Assembly (NCBI RefSeq): GCF_003284935.1
Contig: NZ_QMEV01000009.1
Coordinates: forward strand, 56,808-120,807
Direction of reading: 5' to 3'
DNA: 64,000 nucleotides
Source of the DNA: Mycobacterium colombiense
GTDB taxonomy: Bacteria; Actinomycetota; Actinomycetes; Mycobacteriales; Mycobacteriaceae
Shown: positions 46,983 through 58,570 of the stretch, in pieces
Layout of the letters: each line of letters starts with the position of its first letter
Position numbering within the stretch: position 1 is the first letter of the stretch
Program-made: the position numbers and the translations under genes
The notes under the pieces: model-generated
The model's database searches: none
Told to the model about the DNA's origin: nothing
Seen by the model: only the letters and a program-made list of their open reading frames with translations

Positions 46983-47462
46983 GTGCCGCTAAGTTCAAGC
47001 ATCGTCGGGATGCACTATCGCTACCCGGATCATTACGAGATCGAGCGGGAGAAGATCCGGGAATACGCGACGGCCGTGCAAAACGACGACGTCTGGTACT
47101 TCGAGGAGAAGGCGGCCGCCGAACTCGGCTACAACGGCCTGCTCGCCCCGCTGACGTTCGTCTCCGTCTTCGGCTACCAGGCCCAGACGGCCTTCTTCGA
47201 GTACGCCAACGTCGCCGTCCAGGACGCACAGGTCGTCCAGGTCGACCAGGTGCTCAAGTACTTCGCCCCGCTCGTGGCCGGGGACAAGCTTTACTGCGAC
47301 GTGTATGTGGACTCGGTGCGTGTGTCGCACGGCACCCAGCTCATCGTCACCAAGAATGTCATCAGCAACGAAGCCGGTGACGTCGTGCAAGAGACCTACA
47401 CGACCCTGGCGGGCCGTGCCGGCGAGGATGGAGAAGAGGGATTTTCTGATGCCACTGCGTGA
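46983..47462 (+). CDS. hadA: (3R)-hydroxyacyl-ACP dehydratase subunit HadA
   Basis: HadA is the non-catalytic hotdog subunit of the FAS-II dehydratase HadAB, which elongates meromycolic acids. The 159-residue protein starts with GTG and has IVGMHYRYPDHYEIEREKIR, then AAAELGYNGLLAPLTFVSVF, where substrate-channel residues lie. It is also linked to resistance to thiacetazone and isoxyl in Mtb. It overlaps hadB by 14 bp. Confidence 0.96.
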   Translation: MPLSSSIVGMHYRYPDHYEIEREKIREYATAVQNDDVWYFEEKAAAELGYNGLLAPLTFVSVFGYQAQTAFFEYANVAVQDAQVVQVDQVLKYFAPLVAGDKLYCDVYVDSVRVSHGTQLIVTKNVISNEAGDVVQETYTTLAGRAGEDGEEGFSDATA

Positions 47463-47877
47463 GTTCAGCTCCGTGAAGGTGGGTGACCAACTTCCCGAGA
47501 AGACCTACCCGCTGACCCGACAGGACCTGGTGAATTACGCGGGCGTCTCCGGCGACTTGAACCCGATCCACTGGGACGACGAAATGGCCAAGGTCGTCGG
47601 CCTCGACACCGCGATCGCGCACGGCATGTTGACCATGGGCATCGGTGGCGGCTACGTCACGGCATGGATCGGCGACCCCGGCGCGGTGACCGAGTACAAC
47701 GTGCGGTTCACCGCCGTGGTGCCGGTGCCCAACGACGGGAAGGGCGCCGAGCTGGTCTTCAGCGGCCGGGTCAAGTCCGCCGATCCCGAGACCAAGTCCG
47801 TGACCATCGCGCTCACGGCTACCACCGGCGGCAAGAAGATCTTCGGCAGGGCCATCGCGTCCGCAACCCTGGCGTAG
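47449..47877 (+). CDS. hadB: (3R)-hydroxyacyl-ACP dehydratase catalytic subunit HadB
   Basis: HadB is the catalytic hotdog subunit shared by HadAB and HadBC. This 142-residue protein has the hydratase 2 motif AGVSGDLNPIHWDDEMAK with the catalytic Asp and His, then AIAHGMLTMGIGGGYV. It removes water from (3R)-hydroxyacyl-AcpM during meromycolate elongation. The ATG at 47449 lies inside hadA. The gene is essential in Mtb. Confidence 0.97.
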   Translation: MPLREFSSVKVGDQLPEKTYPLTRQDLVNYAGVSGDLNPIHWDDEMAKVVGLDTAIAHGMLTMGIGGGYVTAWIGDPGAVTEYNVRFTAVVPVPNDGKGAELVFSGRVKSADPETKSVTIALTATTGGKKIFGRAIASATLA

Positions 47878-47880
47878 CCC

Positions 47881-48381
47881 ATGGCGCTCAAAACAGACAT
47901 CAGGGGGATGATCTGGCGCTACCCGGACTACTTCGTTGTGGGGCGGGAACAACTGCGCCAGTTCGCCCTGGCCATCAAGAACCGGCACCCGGCCCACTTC
48001 GAGGAAGACGCCGCCGCCGAACTCGGCCACGAAGCGATCATCGCGCCGCTCACGTTCGGGACCATCTTCGCCAAGCTGGTCCAGCTGGATTTCTTCCGGC
48101 ACGTCGACATCGGCATGGAGACGCTGGTGATCGTCCAGGTCGACCAGCGGTTCGTGTTCGCCAAGCCGATCAAGGCCGGCGACAAGCTGTGGGCCCGCAT
48201 GGACGTCGTGTCGGTGGACGAGCGTTTCGGCGCCGACATCGTCGTCACCAAGAACATCTGCACCAACGAGCGGGACGAGGTCGTCCTGGAGGCTTACACC
48301 ACGCTGATGGGCCAGTACGCCGACAACTCCGAGAACCTGCGCTGGGACCCGGACTCCGGCCAGGTCGTCAGAACGGCGTAA
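47881..48381 (+). CDS. hadC: (3R)-hydroxyacyl-ACP dehydratase subunit HadC
   Basis: HadC pairs with HadB to act on longer and modified meromycolate intermediates, including keto chains. The 166-residue protein mirrors HadA (GMIWRYPDYFVVGREQLRQF, then AAAELGHEAIIAPLTFGTIF), so hadA and hadC are an ancient duplication around hadB. It starts 3 bp after the hadB stop. A strong hairpin lies 57 bp past its end. Confidence 0.96.
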   Translation: MALKTDIRGMIWRYPDYFVVGREQLRQFALAIKNRHPAHFEEDAAAELGHEAIIAPLTFGTIFAKLVQLDFFRHVDIGMETLVIVQVDQRFVFAKPIKAGDKLWARMDVVSVDERFGADIVVTKNICTNERDEVVLEAYTTLMGQYADNSENLRWDPDSGQVVRTA

Positions 48382-48438
48382 TTAGTATCTGACTCTCGCG
48401 TCGTTGTACACTCGGTCCTCGGGGTTTTCCCAGCATTA

Positions 48439-48475
48439 GCGCGCTTTCCGTGAGTCGAGCGATCGGAAGGCGCGC
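48439..48475 (+). terminator. Strong hairpin after hadC, probable terminator
   Basis: GCGCGCTTTCCG at 48439-48450 pairs with CGGAAGGCGCGC at 48464-48475 over 12 positions, including one G-T pair, around a 13-base loop. No T-run follows. It is placed to end the hadABC transcript before tRNA-Trp. A second perfect hairpin, GGTTGG-CCTG-CCAACC, lies at 48506-48521, just before the tRNA. Confidence 0.5.
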
Positions 48476-48525
48476 GTGTCATGTAAGCCCCGGTAGGTAA
48501 GCGCAGGTTGGCCTGCCAACCGCGA

Positions 48526-48598
<73 letters not shown>

Positions 48599-48693
48599 CT
48601 AATGGCGAACGTCCTGGCATGGTGGACACTGGAAGAAAGCCCCCACCACCGGCGGGATGGTTCGCGAAGCACTAGCAAACAAAGGAGCATGCG

Positions 48694-49993
<1,300 letters not shown>

Positions 49994-49994
49994 A

Positions 49995-50010
49995 CCGGCG
50001 CATACGCCGG
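49995..50010 (+). other. Small hairpin between nusG and rplK
   Basis: CCGGCG and CGCCGG flank the loop CATA just after the nusG stop. There is no T-run. It could cause partial termination or mark a processing site. Confidence 0.35.
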
Positions 50011-50040
50011 GCATAAACCAGGAAGGAACAGCACAATCTC

Positions 50041-50469
50041 ATGGCCCCGAAGAAGAAAGTCGTCGGGCTGATCAAGCTTCAGATCCAGGCGGGGCAGGCC
50101 AACCCGGCGCCGCCGGTCGGGCCCGCGCTCGGTCAGCACGGCGTCAACATCATGGAGTTCTGCAAGGCGTACAACGCCGCCACGGAGAACCAGCGCGGCC
50201 AGGTCATCCCGGTGGAGATCACGGTCTATGAGGACCGCAGCTTCACCTTCGCGCTCAAGACGCCGCCCGCCGCCAAGCTGCTGCTCAAGGCCGCCGGCGT
50301 GGGCAAGGGATCGGCCGAGCCGCACAAGACCAAAGTCGCCAAGGTCAGCTGGGATCAGGTCAAGGAGATCGCCGAGACCAAAAAGACCGACCTGAACGCC
50401 AACGACATCGACGCGGCCGCCAAGATCATCGCCGGGACCGCCCGGTCGATGGGTATCACCGTCGAGTAG
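50041..50469 (+). CDS. rplK: 50S ribosomal protein L11
   Basis: The 142-residue L11 binds 23S rRNA at the GTPase centre. Typical segments are [21 protein letters not shown] and [19 protein letters not shown] at the N-terminus, and the C-terminal rRNA-binding domain with [20 protein letters not shown]. It is followed by rplA with a structured gap. Confidence 0.98.
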   Translation: MAPKKKVVGLIKLQIQAGQANPAPPVGPALGQHGVNIMEFCKAYNAATENQRGQVIPVEITVYEDRSFTFALKTPPAAKLLLKAAGVGKGSAEPHKTKVAKVSWDQVKEIAETKKTDLNANDIDAAAKIIAGTARSMGITVE

Positions 50470-50484
50470 TACCCGCACCACCAC

Positions 50485-50521
50485 CGTGGGAGGGCCAGCT
50501 TCGGCCCGCTTTCCAACCACG
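50485..50521 (+). promoter_or_regulatory. Candidate L1 autoregulatory stem in the rplK-rplA gap
   Basis: CGTGG at 50485-50489 pairs with CCACG at 50517-50521. Inside it GGGCC and GGCCC form an inner stem with the loop AGCTTC, leaving an asymmetric internal loop. L1 proteins are known to repress their own mRNA by binding a stem that mimics 23S rRNA. The position fits, but the consensus was not checked. Confidence 0.4.
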
Positions 50522-50546
50522 ACCCAACATCAGATTGGATGAGTCA

Positions 50547-51254
50547 ATGAGCAAGAACAGCAAGGCATATCGCGCCGCCGCCGAGAAGGTGGACCGCGAC
50601 AACCTCTACACCCCGCTGGAGGCGGCCAAGCTCGCCAAGGAGACGTCGTCGAACAAGCAGGACTCGACCGTCGAGGTGGCGATCCGGCTCGGCGTCGACC
50701 CCCGCAAGGCCGACCAGATGGTCCGCGGCACGGTCAACCTGCCGCACGGCACCGGCAAGACCGCCCGCGTCGCGGTGTTCGCGGTCGGCGACAAGGCCGA
50801 GCAGGCGCAGGCCGCCGGCGCCGACATCGTCGGTAGCGACGACCTGATCGAGAAGATCCAGGGCGGCTTCCTGGACTTCGACGCCGCGATCGCGACCCCG
50901 GACCAGATGGCCAAGGTGGGTCGCATCGCCCGGGTGCTCGGTCCGCGCGGCCTGATGCCGAACCCCAAGACCGGCACCGTGACGCCCGATGTCGCCAAGG
51001 CGGTTTCCGACATCAAGGGCGGAAAGATCAACTTCCGGGTGGACAAGCAGGCCAACCTGCACTTCGTCATCGGCAAGGCCTCGTTCGACGAGAAGGCCCT
51101 GGCCGAGAACTACGGCGCCGCGCTGGACGAGGTGCTGCGGCTCAAGCCGTCCGCGTCCAAGGGTCGCTATCTGAAGAAGATCGTGGTCTCGACGACGACC
51201 GGACCGGGCATCCCGGTGGACCCGGCCGTCACCCGCAACTTCGCGGAGTCCTAA
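50547..51254 (+). CDS. rplA: 50S ribosomal protein L1
   Basis: The 235-residue L1 has the two-domain layout and signature [20 protein letters not shown]. It forms the L1 stalk and can bind its own mRNA. The ATG at 50547 gives the length known in Mtb; GGATGAG lies upstream. The stop overlaps the end of the converging sigma-factor gene by 4 bp. In Mtb, mmaA4 is the next gene, so the sigma factor pair is extra here. Confidence 0.98.
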   Translation: MSKNSKAYRAAAEKVDRDNLYTPLEAAKLAKETSSNKQDSTVEVAIRLGVDPRKADQMVRGTVNLPHGTGKTARVAVFAVGDKAEQAQAAGADIVGSDDLIEKIQGGFLDFDAAIATPDQMAKVGRIARVLGPRGLMPNPKTGTVTPDVAKAVSDIKGGKINFRVDKQANLHFVIGKASFDEKALAENYGAALDEVLRLKPSASKGRYLKKIVVSTTTGPGIPVDPAVTRNFAES

Positions 51255-52477
51255 CCGCCGCATTCGGCGATGCGCCGCCGCAGAAACTCGCGGCCCGGCT
51301 CGGATCCGCTGGACCCCAACGCGGTTCGATACCAGGTGAGTGCGTCGTCGGGTCTGCCCGCGCGCCGCAGCAGGTCGGCGCGCACGGTCGCGACGAGATT
51401 GGAGCGGTCCAGCCGCGGATCGTGTGCCACCGCGTCCAGGGCGGCCAGGCCGGCGTCGGGGCCGTCGCGGAATCCGACGGCCAGCGCCCGGTTGGCGGCC
51501 ACCACCGGCGAGCCGGTCAGTGCGAGCAACCGGTCGTAGGCGGCGCAGATGGTGACCCAGTCGGTCTGCTCCCAGGACGGGGCCGTGGCGTGCAGGGCGG
51601 CGATCACGGCCTGGGGCAGATAGGCGCCCGTCGAGCCCTGGGCGTCACGCAACCGGTCGAGACCGCGCGCGATGCGCCCCCGATCCCACCGGCGCCGATC
51701 CTGGTCCTCGAGCGGCACCGGTATTCCGGCGTCGTCCACCCGGGTCGCGCGCCGCGAATCGTGCAGCAGCATCAGGGCGGACAGGGCGTGTGCCTCCGGC
51801 TCCTCGGGCAGCAGCGCGCACAACTCCCCGGCCAGCCGGATCCCTTCGTCGCACAGGTCGTCCCGGACGGCCGAGGGGCCCGCGGTCGACCAGTAGCCCT
51901 CGGTGAATACCGAATAGACGCAACCGAATACGTGCGGTGTGCGCTCCGGCAGCAACTCGGGGGGCGGCACCCGCAGCGGGATGTTGGCGTGTCGAATCTT
52001 GTTCTTGGCGCGCGTGATTCGCTGACCGATCGCGGCCTCGGTCTGCAGCAGCGCGCGGGCGATCTCGCCGACGGTCAGACCGGACACCAGCCGCAGCGTG
52101 AGGGCCAATTGCGACTGCCGGTCGAGTGCCGGGTGGGCGCAGGTGAACATCATCCGCAGCTCGTCGTCGCGAACCGGATGCGGTTCGGTCTGATCGGTGC
52201 GGGCCCTAATGGCCTCGATTTCGCTGACCACCGCCTTCAGTTCCTTTCCGGGGCGCACGGATTCGCGGCGCAACCTATCCCGGGCGCGGTTACGCCCGAC
52301 GGTCACCAGCCAGCCACCGGGGTTGGCGGGCACCCCGTCGCGCGGCCAGGTGCGCAGCGCTTCGGCGCAGGCCTCCTGGACGGCGTCCTCGGCGACGGTG
52401 AGGTCACCCGACCACCGCGCGAGCGCGGCCACGGCCGGTCCCCATTCCCGGCGGAAGACGCCGTCCAGGTCGGCCAT
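51251..52477 (-). CDS. ECF sigma factor, ECF42-type, with C-terminal helical extension
   Basis: The 408-residue protein has sigma region 2 (about residues 5-75, [17 protein letters not shown]) and region 4 (about 120-175, [25 protein letters not shown]). A TPR-like helical extension of about 230 residues follows, with [22 protein letters not shown]. This layout with a YCII/DGPF partner defines the ECF42 group, in which the extension, rather than an anti-sigma factor, is thought to control activity. The partner gene lies 3 bp upstream on the same strand. Confidence 0.9.
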   Translation of the reverse strand: MADLDGVFRREWGPAVAALARWSGDLTVAEDAVQEACAEALRTWPRDGVPANPGGWLVTVGRNRARDRLRRESVRPGKELKAVVSEIEAIRARTDQTEPHPVRDDELRMMFTCAHPALDRQSQLALTLRLVSGLTVGEIARALLQTEAAIGQRITRAKNKIRHANIPLRVPPPELLPERTPHVFGCVYSVFTEGYWSTAGPSAVRDDLCDEGIRLAGELCALLPEEPEAHALSALMLLHDSRRATRVDDAGIPVPLEDQDRRRWDRGRIARGLDRLRDAQGSTGAYLPQAVIAALHATAPSWEQTDWVTICAAYDRLLALTGSPVVAANRALAVGFRDGPDAGLAALDAVAHDPRLDRSNLVATVRADLLRRAGRPDDALTWYRTALGSSGSEPGREFLRRRIAECGG

Positions 52478-52480
52478 CGG

Positions 52481-53179
52481 CTACAGGCCGGACACGCCCG
52501 CCAGCTGGCGCAGTTGCACGGTGGAGGCGGGGATCATTGAGGCGACCTTGACGGCCTCGTCGCGATCGGCGGCGCCGATCAGATAGATGCCGGTGGCGAT
52601 CTCGGCGCCCTCGACGTATGGCCCGTCGGTGATGAGAACCTCGCCGTCGCGCACCCGGACCGTAGTCGCCGTGGACCGGTCGTGCAAAGCCGCCCCGCCG
52701 ATCACGTGATCACCGGCGGCGGCGTGCAGGTCCGCGTGCTTTGCCGCCACCGCCTCCCACTCCGGCGTGCCCGGCGTGTGTGCCGATTCGGCCGGCTCCA
52801 ACAGCAGCGCGAGCCAGTCGTTTCCGGTCAGCGTGCGCGACGGCTCGATCGAGTGGACCACCGGCCACAACTCGACGGCCCCGAACTGCGCGACCGGGAC
52901 GTCGCGGGCCAGCGCGAGCGCCTCGTCCAGGTTCTCCGCTTCGAACACGTAGTAGCCGCACGCCACCTCGGCGGTCTCCGCGAAGGGGCCGTCGGTGACC
53001 ACCGGCGCATCCGGACCGCCGGTGATCACCGCCGCGGCCGCGGCGGGCGCCAGCGCGTCCCCGGCTTTGATCGCGGAGCCCGCTTTGGCGTGGAAGCTCT
53101 CCCATTCCGCCATGGCCGCCGCCGCGTCATCGGGCGTGCGCTCTTGTTCCCTGCTGATCAACAAGGCGAAGTACTGCAT
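52481..53179 (-). CDS. Double YCII-domain (DGPF) protein, partner of the ECF42 sigma factor
   Basis: The 232-residue protein contains two YCII-related domains in a row. The first carries VTDGPFAETAEVACGYYVFE, the second ITDGPYVEGAEIATGIYLIG, both with the DGPF-type signature and a downstream helix with Asp and Glu. Members found with ECF42 sigma factors are usually their targets or signal partners. The biochemical role is unknown, but the fold resembles small dehydratase/dehalogenase-like domains. It is the first gene of the pair, 93 bp after the end of mmaA4. Confidence 0.88.
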   Translation of the reverse strand: MQYFALLISREQERTPDDAAAAMAEWESFHAKAGSAIKAGDALAPAAAAAVITGGPDAPVVTDGPFAETAEVACGYYVFEAENLDEALALARDVPVAQFGAVELWPVVHSIEPSRTLTGNDWLALLLEPAESAHTPGTPEWEAVAAKHADLHAAAGDHVIGGAALHDRSTATTVRVRDGEVLITDGPYVEGAEIATGIYLIGAADRDEAVKVASMIPASTVQLRQLAGVSGL

Positions 53180-53272
53180 GTCTCGTCACCTCCAGATAGC
53201 GAGCGAAACCCTGTGTTCCACTCTCTACCTACTCGACGAACGACGCAGCCCGGATCCGACAGGCCGCGGAAA

Positions 53273-54169
53273 TTACGAGACGGCGCCAGGCTTGAGGTAG
53301 GTGACCAGGCTGACGTCGAGCATCTCGTCGGTGAAGTAGTGCTCGCAGCCGCGCAGGTACTTGATGTAGCGGTTGTAGACCTCTTCGGAGGTGACCTCGA
53401 TGGCCTTGTCCCGGTTCGACTCCAGCGTGTCGCCCCAGATGTGCAGCGTCTTGATGTAGTGCGGTCGCAGTGAAAGCGGTTCGGGCACAACGAATCCCGC
53501 CTTCTCCCCGTGGTCGACCATCATCTGGGTCGACGGCAGCCGCCCGCCCGGGAAGATCTCGGTGATGATGAACTTGATGAACCGCGCCGTCTCGAAGCTC
53601 AGCTTCTTACCGCGAGCGCGCAGGTCGTCCGGGTGGTAGCTGACGCTGCTCTGAACGGTCATCCGCCCGTCGTCGGGCATGATGTCGAAGGTCCGCTTGA
53701 AGAAGTCGTCGTAATTCTCGTGCCCGAAGTGCTCGAAGGCCTCGATCGACACGATGCGGTCGACCGGCTCGGCGAAGTCCTCCCAGTTCTGCAGCCGGAC
53801 CTCCCGCGAGCGGTCGCTGTCGACGGAACCGAGCAACGCCTCGGCGCGGGCGTGCTGGTTCTTGGACAGCGTCAGGCCGATGACGTTGACGTCGAACCGC
53901 TCGACGGCGCGCTTCATGGTGGTGCCCCACCCGCAGCCGATGTCCAGCAGGGTCATGCCCGGCTTGAGATCCAGCTTGTCCAGGTTCAGGTCGATCTTGG
54001 CGTACTGGGCCTCTTCCAGGCTCATATCGTCGCGCTCGAAGTAGGCGCAGCTGTAGATCCGGGACGGGTCCTGGAACAGGCCGAAGAAGTCGTCGGAGAC
54101 GTCGTAATGCGCCTGGATGTCCTCCGAACGCGTCCGCGTCTTCGTCGGGCTAGTCGGTTGCTCAGCCAT
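53273..54169 (-). CDS. mmaA4: Hydroxymycolate synthase MmaA4 (Hma)
   Basis: MmaA4 adds a methyl and a hydroxyl group at the distal position of meromycolates, the first step to keto and methoxy mycolates. The 298-residue protein starts [20 protein letters not shown], has the SAM loop [13 protein letters not shown], the MmaA4-specific [16 protein letters not shown] and [11 protein letters not shown] segments, and ends [12 protein letters not shown]. It closely follows Mtb Rv0642c as recalled. It is the last of the three mma genes, 149 bp after mmaA2. Confidence 0.96.
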   Translation of the reverse strand: MAEQPTSPTKTRTRSEDIQAHYDVSDDFFGLFQDPSRIYSCAYFERDDMSLEEAQYAKIDLNLDKLDLKPGMTLLDIGCGWGTTMKRAVERFDVNVIGLTLSKNQHARAEALLGSVDSDRSREVRLQNWEDFAEPVDRIVSIEAFEHFGHENYDDFFKRTFDIMPDDGRMTVQSSVSYHPDDLRARGKKLSFETARFIKFIITEIFPGGRLPSTQMMVDHGEKAGFVVPEPLSLRPHYIKTLHIWGDTLESNRDKAIEVTSEEVYNRYIKYLRGCEHYFTDEMLDVSLVTYLKPGAVS

Positions 54170-54318
54170 TTTCGTCCTGTTCTCCTCCGAAGAGATTCAC
54201 TTCGTACAACCCGCGCACGCATCGGAGGGTCGAGTTTGACCAGCAACGATACCCAACGCCGAGGCGTGATCCGGAAAGGGTGCAAGTGCGCGTCGCGGAC
54301 CCGACCGCGGATACGGGT

Positions 54319-55185
54319 CTACTTTTCCAGGGTGAACTGGTTGACGTCCACCCAGCCTGAGCGGAACGCGTTGGCGCAGCCGGTCAGATACTTCATGTAC
54401 CGCTCGTAGACCTCGACGCACTGGATCTCGATCGCCTGATCCTTGCGCTCCCGCAGCGCGGCCGACCACAGGGTGAGGGTCCTCGCGTAGTGCGGCTGCA
54501 GCGACTGGCGGCGGGTCAGCGTGAAGCCGGCCTTCGCCGAGTGCTCCTCGACCATCTGGATCGTCGGCGCGCCACCGCCGGGGAAGATCTCGGTGAGGAT
54601 GAACTTGAGGAAGCGCACCATCTCCATCGAGGTCCGCAGGCCCTGCTCGGCGAGCTGGTCGCGGGTCAGCGCGGTGATCGAGTGCAACAGCATGACGCCG
54701 TCGGCGGGCAGGATACTGTACGCCCTGGCGAAAAACTCGTCATAGCGGTCGCGGCCGAAGTGCTCGAAGGCGCCGATCGACACGATCCGGTCCACCGGTT
54801 CGTTGAATTCCTCCCAGCCGTGCAACAGCACCCGCCTACTGCGCTCGGTCTCCATCGCCTCGAACAACTTCTGCACGTGGCTGGCCTGGTTCTTCGACAG
54901 CGTCAGCCCGATGACGTTCACGTCGTAGCGCTCGATTGCCCGGCGCATGGTGGCACCCCATCCGCAGCCCACGTCGAGCAGCGTCATGCCGGGGCGCAGC
55001 CCCAGCTTGCCCAGCGAAAGATCGATCTTCGCGAGCTGGGCCTCTTCCAGGGTCATGTCGTCGCGCTCGAAATACGCGCAGCTGTAGGTCTGGCTGGGAT
55101 CGAGAAACAGGCGAAAGAAATCGTCTGACAAGTCGTAGTGTGCCTGCACCTCTTCGAAATGCGGCGTCAATTTTTTGGCGGCCAT
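54319..55185 (-). CDS. mmaA2: Mycolic acid cyclopropane synthase MmaA2
   Basis: This 288-residue SAM methyltransferase forms cyclopropane rings, mainly the distal cis ring of alpha-mycolates. Features are [56 protein letters not shown] and the C-terminal VDVNQFTLEK. The place and sequence fit MmaA2 best, although MmaA2 and CmaA1 are hard to separate by eye. It directly follows mmaA1; Mtb has mmaA3 between mmaA4 and mmaA2. AGGAAGG lies 9 bases before the ATG. Confidence 0.88.
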   Translation of the reverse strand: MAAKKLTPHFEEVQAHYDLSDDFFRLFLDPSQTYSCAYFERDDMTLEEAQLAKIDLSLGKLGLRPGMTLLDVGCGWGATMRRAIERYDVNVIGLTLSKNQASHVQKLFEAMETERSRRVLLHGWEEFNEPVDRIVSIGAFEHFGRDRYDEFFARAYSILPADGVMLLHSITALTRDQLAEQGLRTSMEMVRFLKFILTEIFPGGGAPTIQMVEEHSAKAGFTLTRRQSLQPHYARTLTLWSAALRERKDQAIEIQCVEVYERYMKYLTGCANAFRSGWVDVNQFTLEK

Positions 55186-55318
55186 GAGGCAACGCCTTCC
55201 TGGACCTCGCTGGCCCCCTCGACAGTCCGGCGCCCGTGCACGCACGTATACCCGAAGGGACGAGGCGGCTAATCGTTTGGTTCAGGCGACGCCGCAAGCC
55301 GCAGGCCGGGCCCGGCCG

Positions 55319-56266
<948 letters not shown>

Positions 56267-57172
56267 CTAGCCGGCCCTGGCGAAGTTTTCCGTCAACACG
56301 CCGATCACCTGATCCCACAACTGCTGTGGAAGATCATGGCCCATGCCGTCGAATGTCACCAATCGGGCACCATCGATCGCGCGCGCCACGGCGCGCCCAC
56401 CGAACGGCCGCATCAGCTTGTCCGCGGTGCCGTGGATCACCACGGTGGGGGCGGTGGTCTGGCGGTTGTAGCGACGCAGGCTGCCGCTGCCCAGCACCGC
56501 ACCGAAATGCCTCGCCACGCCCTGCGGGTAGTAGTTGCGGTCGTAGCCCTCGGCGGCCTCGGCGCGGGCCTGCTCTTCGGGCACGCGGTAGCGCGGGCTG
56601 CCGATGATGTTGCCCACTCGCACCGCGTTGTCGATGATCACCTCGCGCGGCGAGTCGGGCGGCGGGCCCTTCAGCAGCGCCAGCAACGCGCGCGGGGCCG
56701 GCGGCGGCAGCAGCGCCGAATTGTTGCTGGAGAAAATGATCGCCAGCGTCTTGGTCCGCTCACGGAATCGCGCGGCGAAGATCTGCGCGATCATGCCGCC
56801 CATCGACGCGCCCACGATGTGGGCGCGGTCGATGCCCAGATGGTCCAGCACCGCGGCGGCGTCGTCGGCCATGTCCTCGAGCTTGTAGGCCGACTGGCTG
56901 GGCAGGCCCAGCCAGGACCGCAACAGCTTGGTCACCAGCGGCTGGCCGGAGCTGCGGTGTTGCGTCTTGCTGGACAAACCGACGTCGCGGTTGTCGTACC
57001 GGATGACGCGCAGGCCGTGGCCGACCAGCTTCTCGCAGAACGCGATCCGCCACAGCAGTAGCTGGGCGCCCAGGCCCATGATGAGCAGGACGGGCGGGTC
57101 GTCGATATCGCCCATGTCCTCGAAATACAGCTTCAGATCGCCAGAAATGGCGTGTCCCGTGCGGACCTGCAC
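56267..57172 (-). CDS. lipG: Lipase/esterase LipG
   Basis: The 301-residue alpha/beta-hydrolase has the oxyanion segment LLIMGLGAQLLLW, the nucleophile elbow GASMGGMIAQ, an acidic residue in VIHGTADKLMRP and the catalytic His in DGMGHDLPQ. LipG of Mtb hydrolyses lipids and phospholipids and sits in the same place upstream of mmaA1. The GTG at 57172 has AGGAG 7 bases ahead, just after the stop of the UbiB-like gene. The context suggests a role in lipid or mycolate turnover. Confidence 0.93.
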   Translation of the reverse strand: MQVRTGHAISGDLKLYFEDMGDIDDPPVLLIMGLGAQLLLWRIAFCEKLVGHGLRVIRYDNRDVGLSSKTQHRSSGQPLVTKLLRSWLGLPSQSAYKLEDMADDAAAVLDHLGIDRAHIVGASMGGMIAQIFAARFRERTKTLAIIFSSNNSALLPPPAPRALLALLKGPPPDSPREVIIDNAVRVGNIIGSPRYRVPEEQARAEAAEGYDRNYYPQGVARHFGAVLGSGSLRRYNRQTTAPTVVIHGTADKLMRPFGGRAVARAIDGARLVTFDGMGHDLPQQLWDQVIGVLTENFARAG

Positions 57173-57182
57173 CGCAGTGCTC

Positions 57183-58529
57183 CTAAACCTCGATGTCGGA
57201 GGAGTGCTCGCGGCTGACTTCGACCATGAAGTTCGCGAAATAGCCCGTCAGCTGCGGATCCGACATCATCTGCCACTTGGGCGCCAGCAGCTTCATGTAC
57301 CGCTCGACGTAGAGGAATTGCTTGCCGATCAGCACCAGCTCGCGGGGCAGCTTGACGTCGTAGGCGTCGGCCAGCGCCGACAGCTGCCGTCCGATGTCCG
57401 CGTAGGACATGTCGCCCAGCGTCTGCATGGTCAGCGGGGTGGCGAAGCGCTCCAGGTCCTTGGCGGCCTCGGCCTCGGGCTTCATGGTGCCGACGGCACC
57501 CATCAGCACCACGATCTTGCCCGCCGCGGCATGGTCCTTCTTGACCAGCAGCGCGTACACCAGCTCGCGCAGCAGCCAGCGGGTGCGCGGATCGATGCGG
57601 CCCATGATCCCGAAGTCGAAGAACACGATGCGGCCCTGCTCGTCGACGTAGAGGTTGCCGGCGTGCAGGTCGCCGTGGAACAGTCCGTGCCGCAGCCCGC
57701 CCTCGAACAGGCTGAACAGCAGCGCCTTGACCAGCTCGGTGCCGTCGAACCCGGCCTTGCGGATGGCGGCGACGTCGTCGATGCGGATGCCGTGCACCCG
57801 CTCCATCGTCAGCACCCGGTCGCTGGTGAAGTCCCAGAACACCTGCGGCACCCGGATGTTCTTGCCGAGCGGCGAGGCGTGCAGGTGCGCCACCCACGCC
57901 TCCATCGACTGCGCCTCCAGCCGGAAGTTCAGCTCCTCGGCCAGGTTGTCGGAGAAGTCGGCGACCACGTCTTGCGCCGAGAGCCGTCGGCCCAGCTTGG
58001 CCAGCTCGACGGCCTGGGCGAAACGCTTGAGGATCTGCAGGTCGGCCGCGACCCGGCGCCGGATGCCCGGGCGCTGGATCTTGACGACGACCTCCTCGCC
58101 GGTGTGCAGGGTGGCGTAGTGCACCTGCGCGATGGACGCCGACGCGAACGGTGTCTCGTCCCATTTGGCGAACAACTCGGACGGGTCACCGCCCAGCTCC
58201 TCGACGAAGAGCTTGTGCACTTCCTCGGATTCGGCGGGCGGCACCCGGTCGAGCAGGCCGCGGAATTCGCGGGACAGCGACTCGCCGAACGCGCCGGGGC
58301 TGGACGCGATGATCTGTCCGAATTTGACGTACGTCGGCCCCAGGTCGGCGAAGGTCTGCGGGAGCTGCTTGATCACCTTCTGCTGCCACGGTCCGCGGCC
58401 CGGCAGCTTGGTGACGATGCGAGCGGCGGTGCGGGTGACCTGCCAACCTGTCACGGCAACCCGGGCGGCTTCGACCGGCAACGGCACCCGGTCGAGCTTG
58501 GCCCCCTCTCGGTGTTTGGTAGAGCTCAT
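57183..58529 (-). CDS. UbiB/ABC1-family atypical kinase-like protein
   Basis: The 448-residue protein is an ABC1/UbiB family member. It shows the KxGQ motif (YVKFGQIIASSPGAFG) in place of a P-loop, the VVVKIQRPGI lysine strand, LEELNFRLEAQ, GLFHGDLHAGNLYV (catalytic-loop Asp and Asn) and IVFFDFGIMGRI (metal-binding Asp). Relatives affect quinone or lipid metabolism and may be ATPases rather than protein kinases. It matches Mtb Rv0647c in position. It is the first gene of the run leading to lipG and the mma genes, 10 bp before lipG. Confidence 0.9.
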   Translation of the reverse strand: MSSTKHREGAKLDRVPLPVEAARVAVTGWQVTRTAARIVTKLPGRGPWQQKVIKQLPQTFADLGPTYVKFGQIIASSPGAFGESLSREFRGLLDRVPPAESEEVHKLFVEELGGDPSELFAKWDETPFASASIAQVHYATLHTGEEVVVKIQRPGIRRRVAADLQILKRFAQAVELAKLGRRLSAQDVVADFSDNLAEELNFRLEAQSMEAWVAHLHASPLGKNIRVPQVFWDFTSDRVLTMERVHGIRIDDVAAIRKAGFDGTELVKALLFSLFEGGLRHGLFHGDLHAGNLYVDEQGRIVFFDFGIMGRIDPRTRWLLRELVYALLVKKDHAAAGKIVVLMGAVGTMKPEAEAAKDLERFATPLTMQTLGDMSYADIGRQLSALADAYDVKLPRELVLIGKQFLYVERYMKLLAPKWQMMSDPQLTGYFANFMVEVSREHSSDIEV

Positions 58530-58538
58530 CTGTGCAGT

Positions 58539-58553
58539 GTGCCAAATAGGCAC
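58539..58553. promoter_or_regulatory. Inverted repeat before the UbiB-like gene
   Basis: GTGCC and GGCAC are separated by AAATA, 10 bp before the start codon of the UbiB-like gene. It could be an operator or a small leader hairpin for the UbiB-lipG-mma run. Confidence 0.35.
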
Positions 58554-58570
58554 GGATGAGTCCCAATCCT

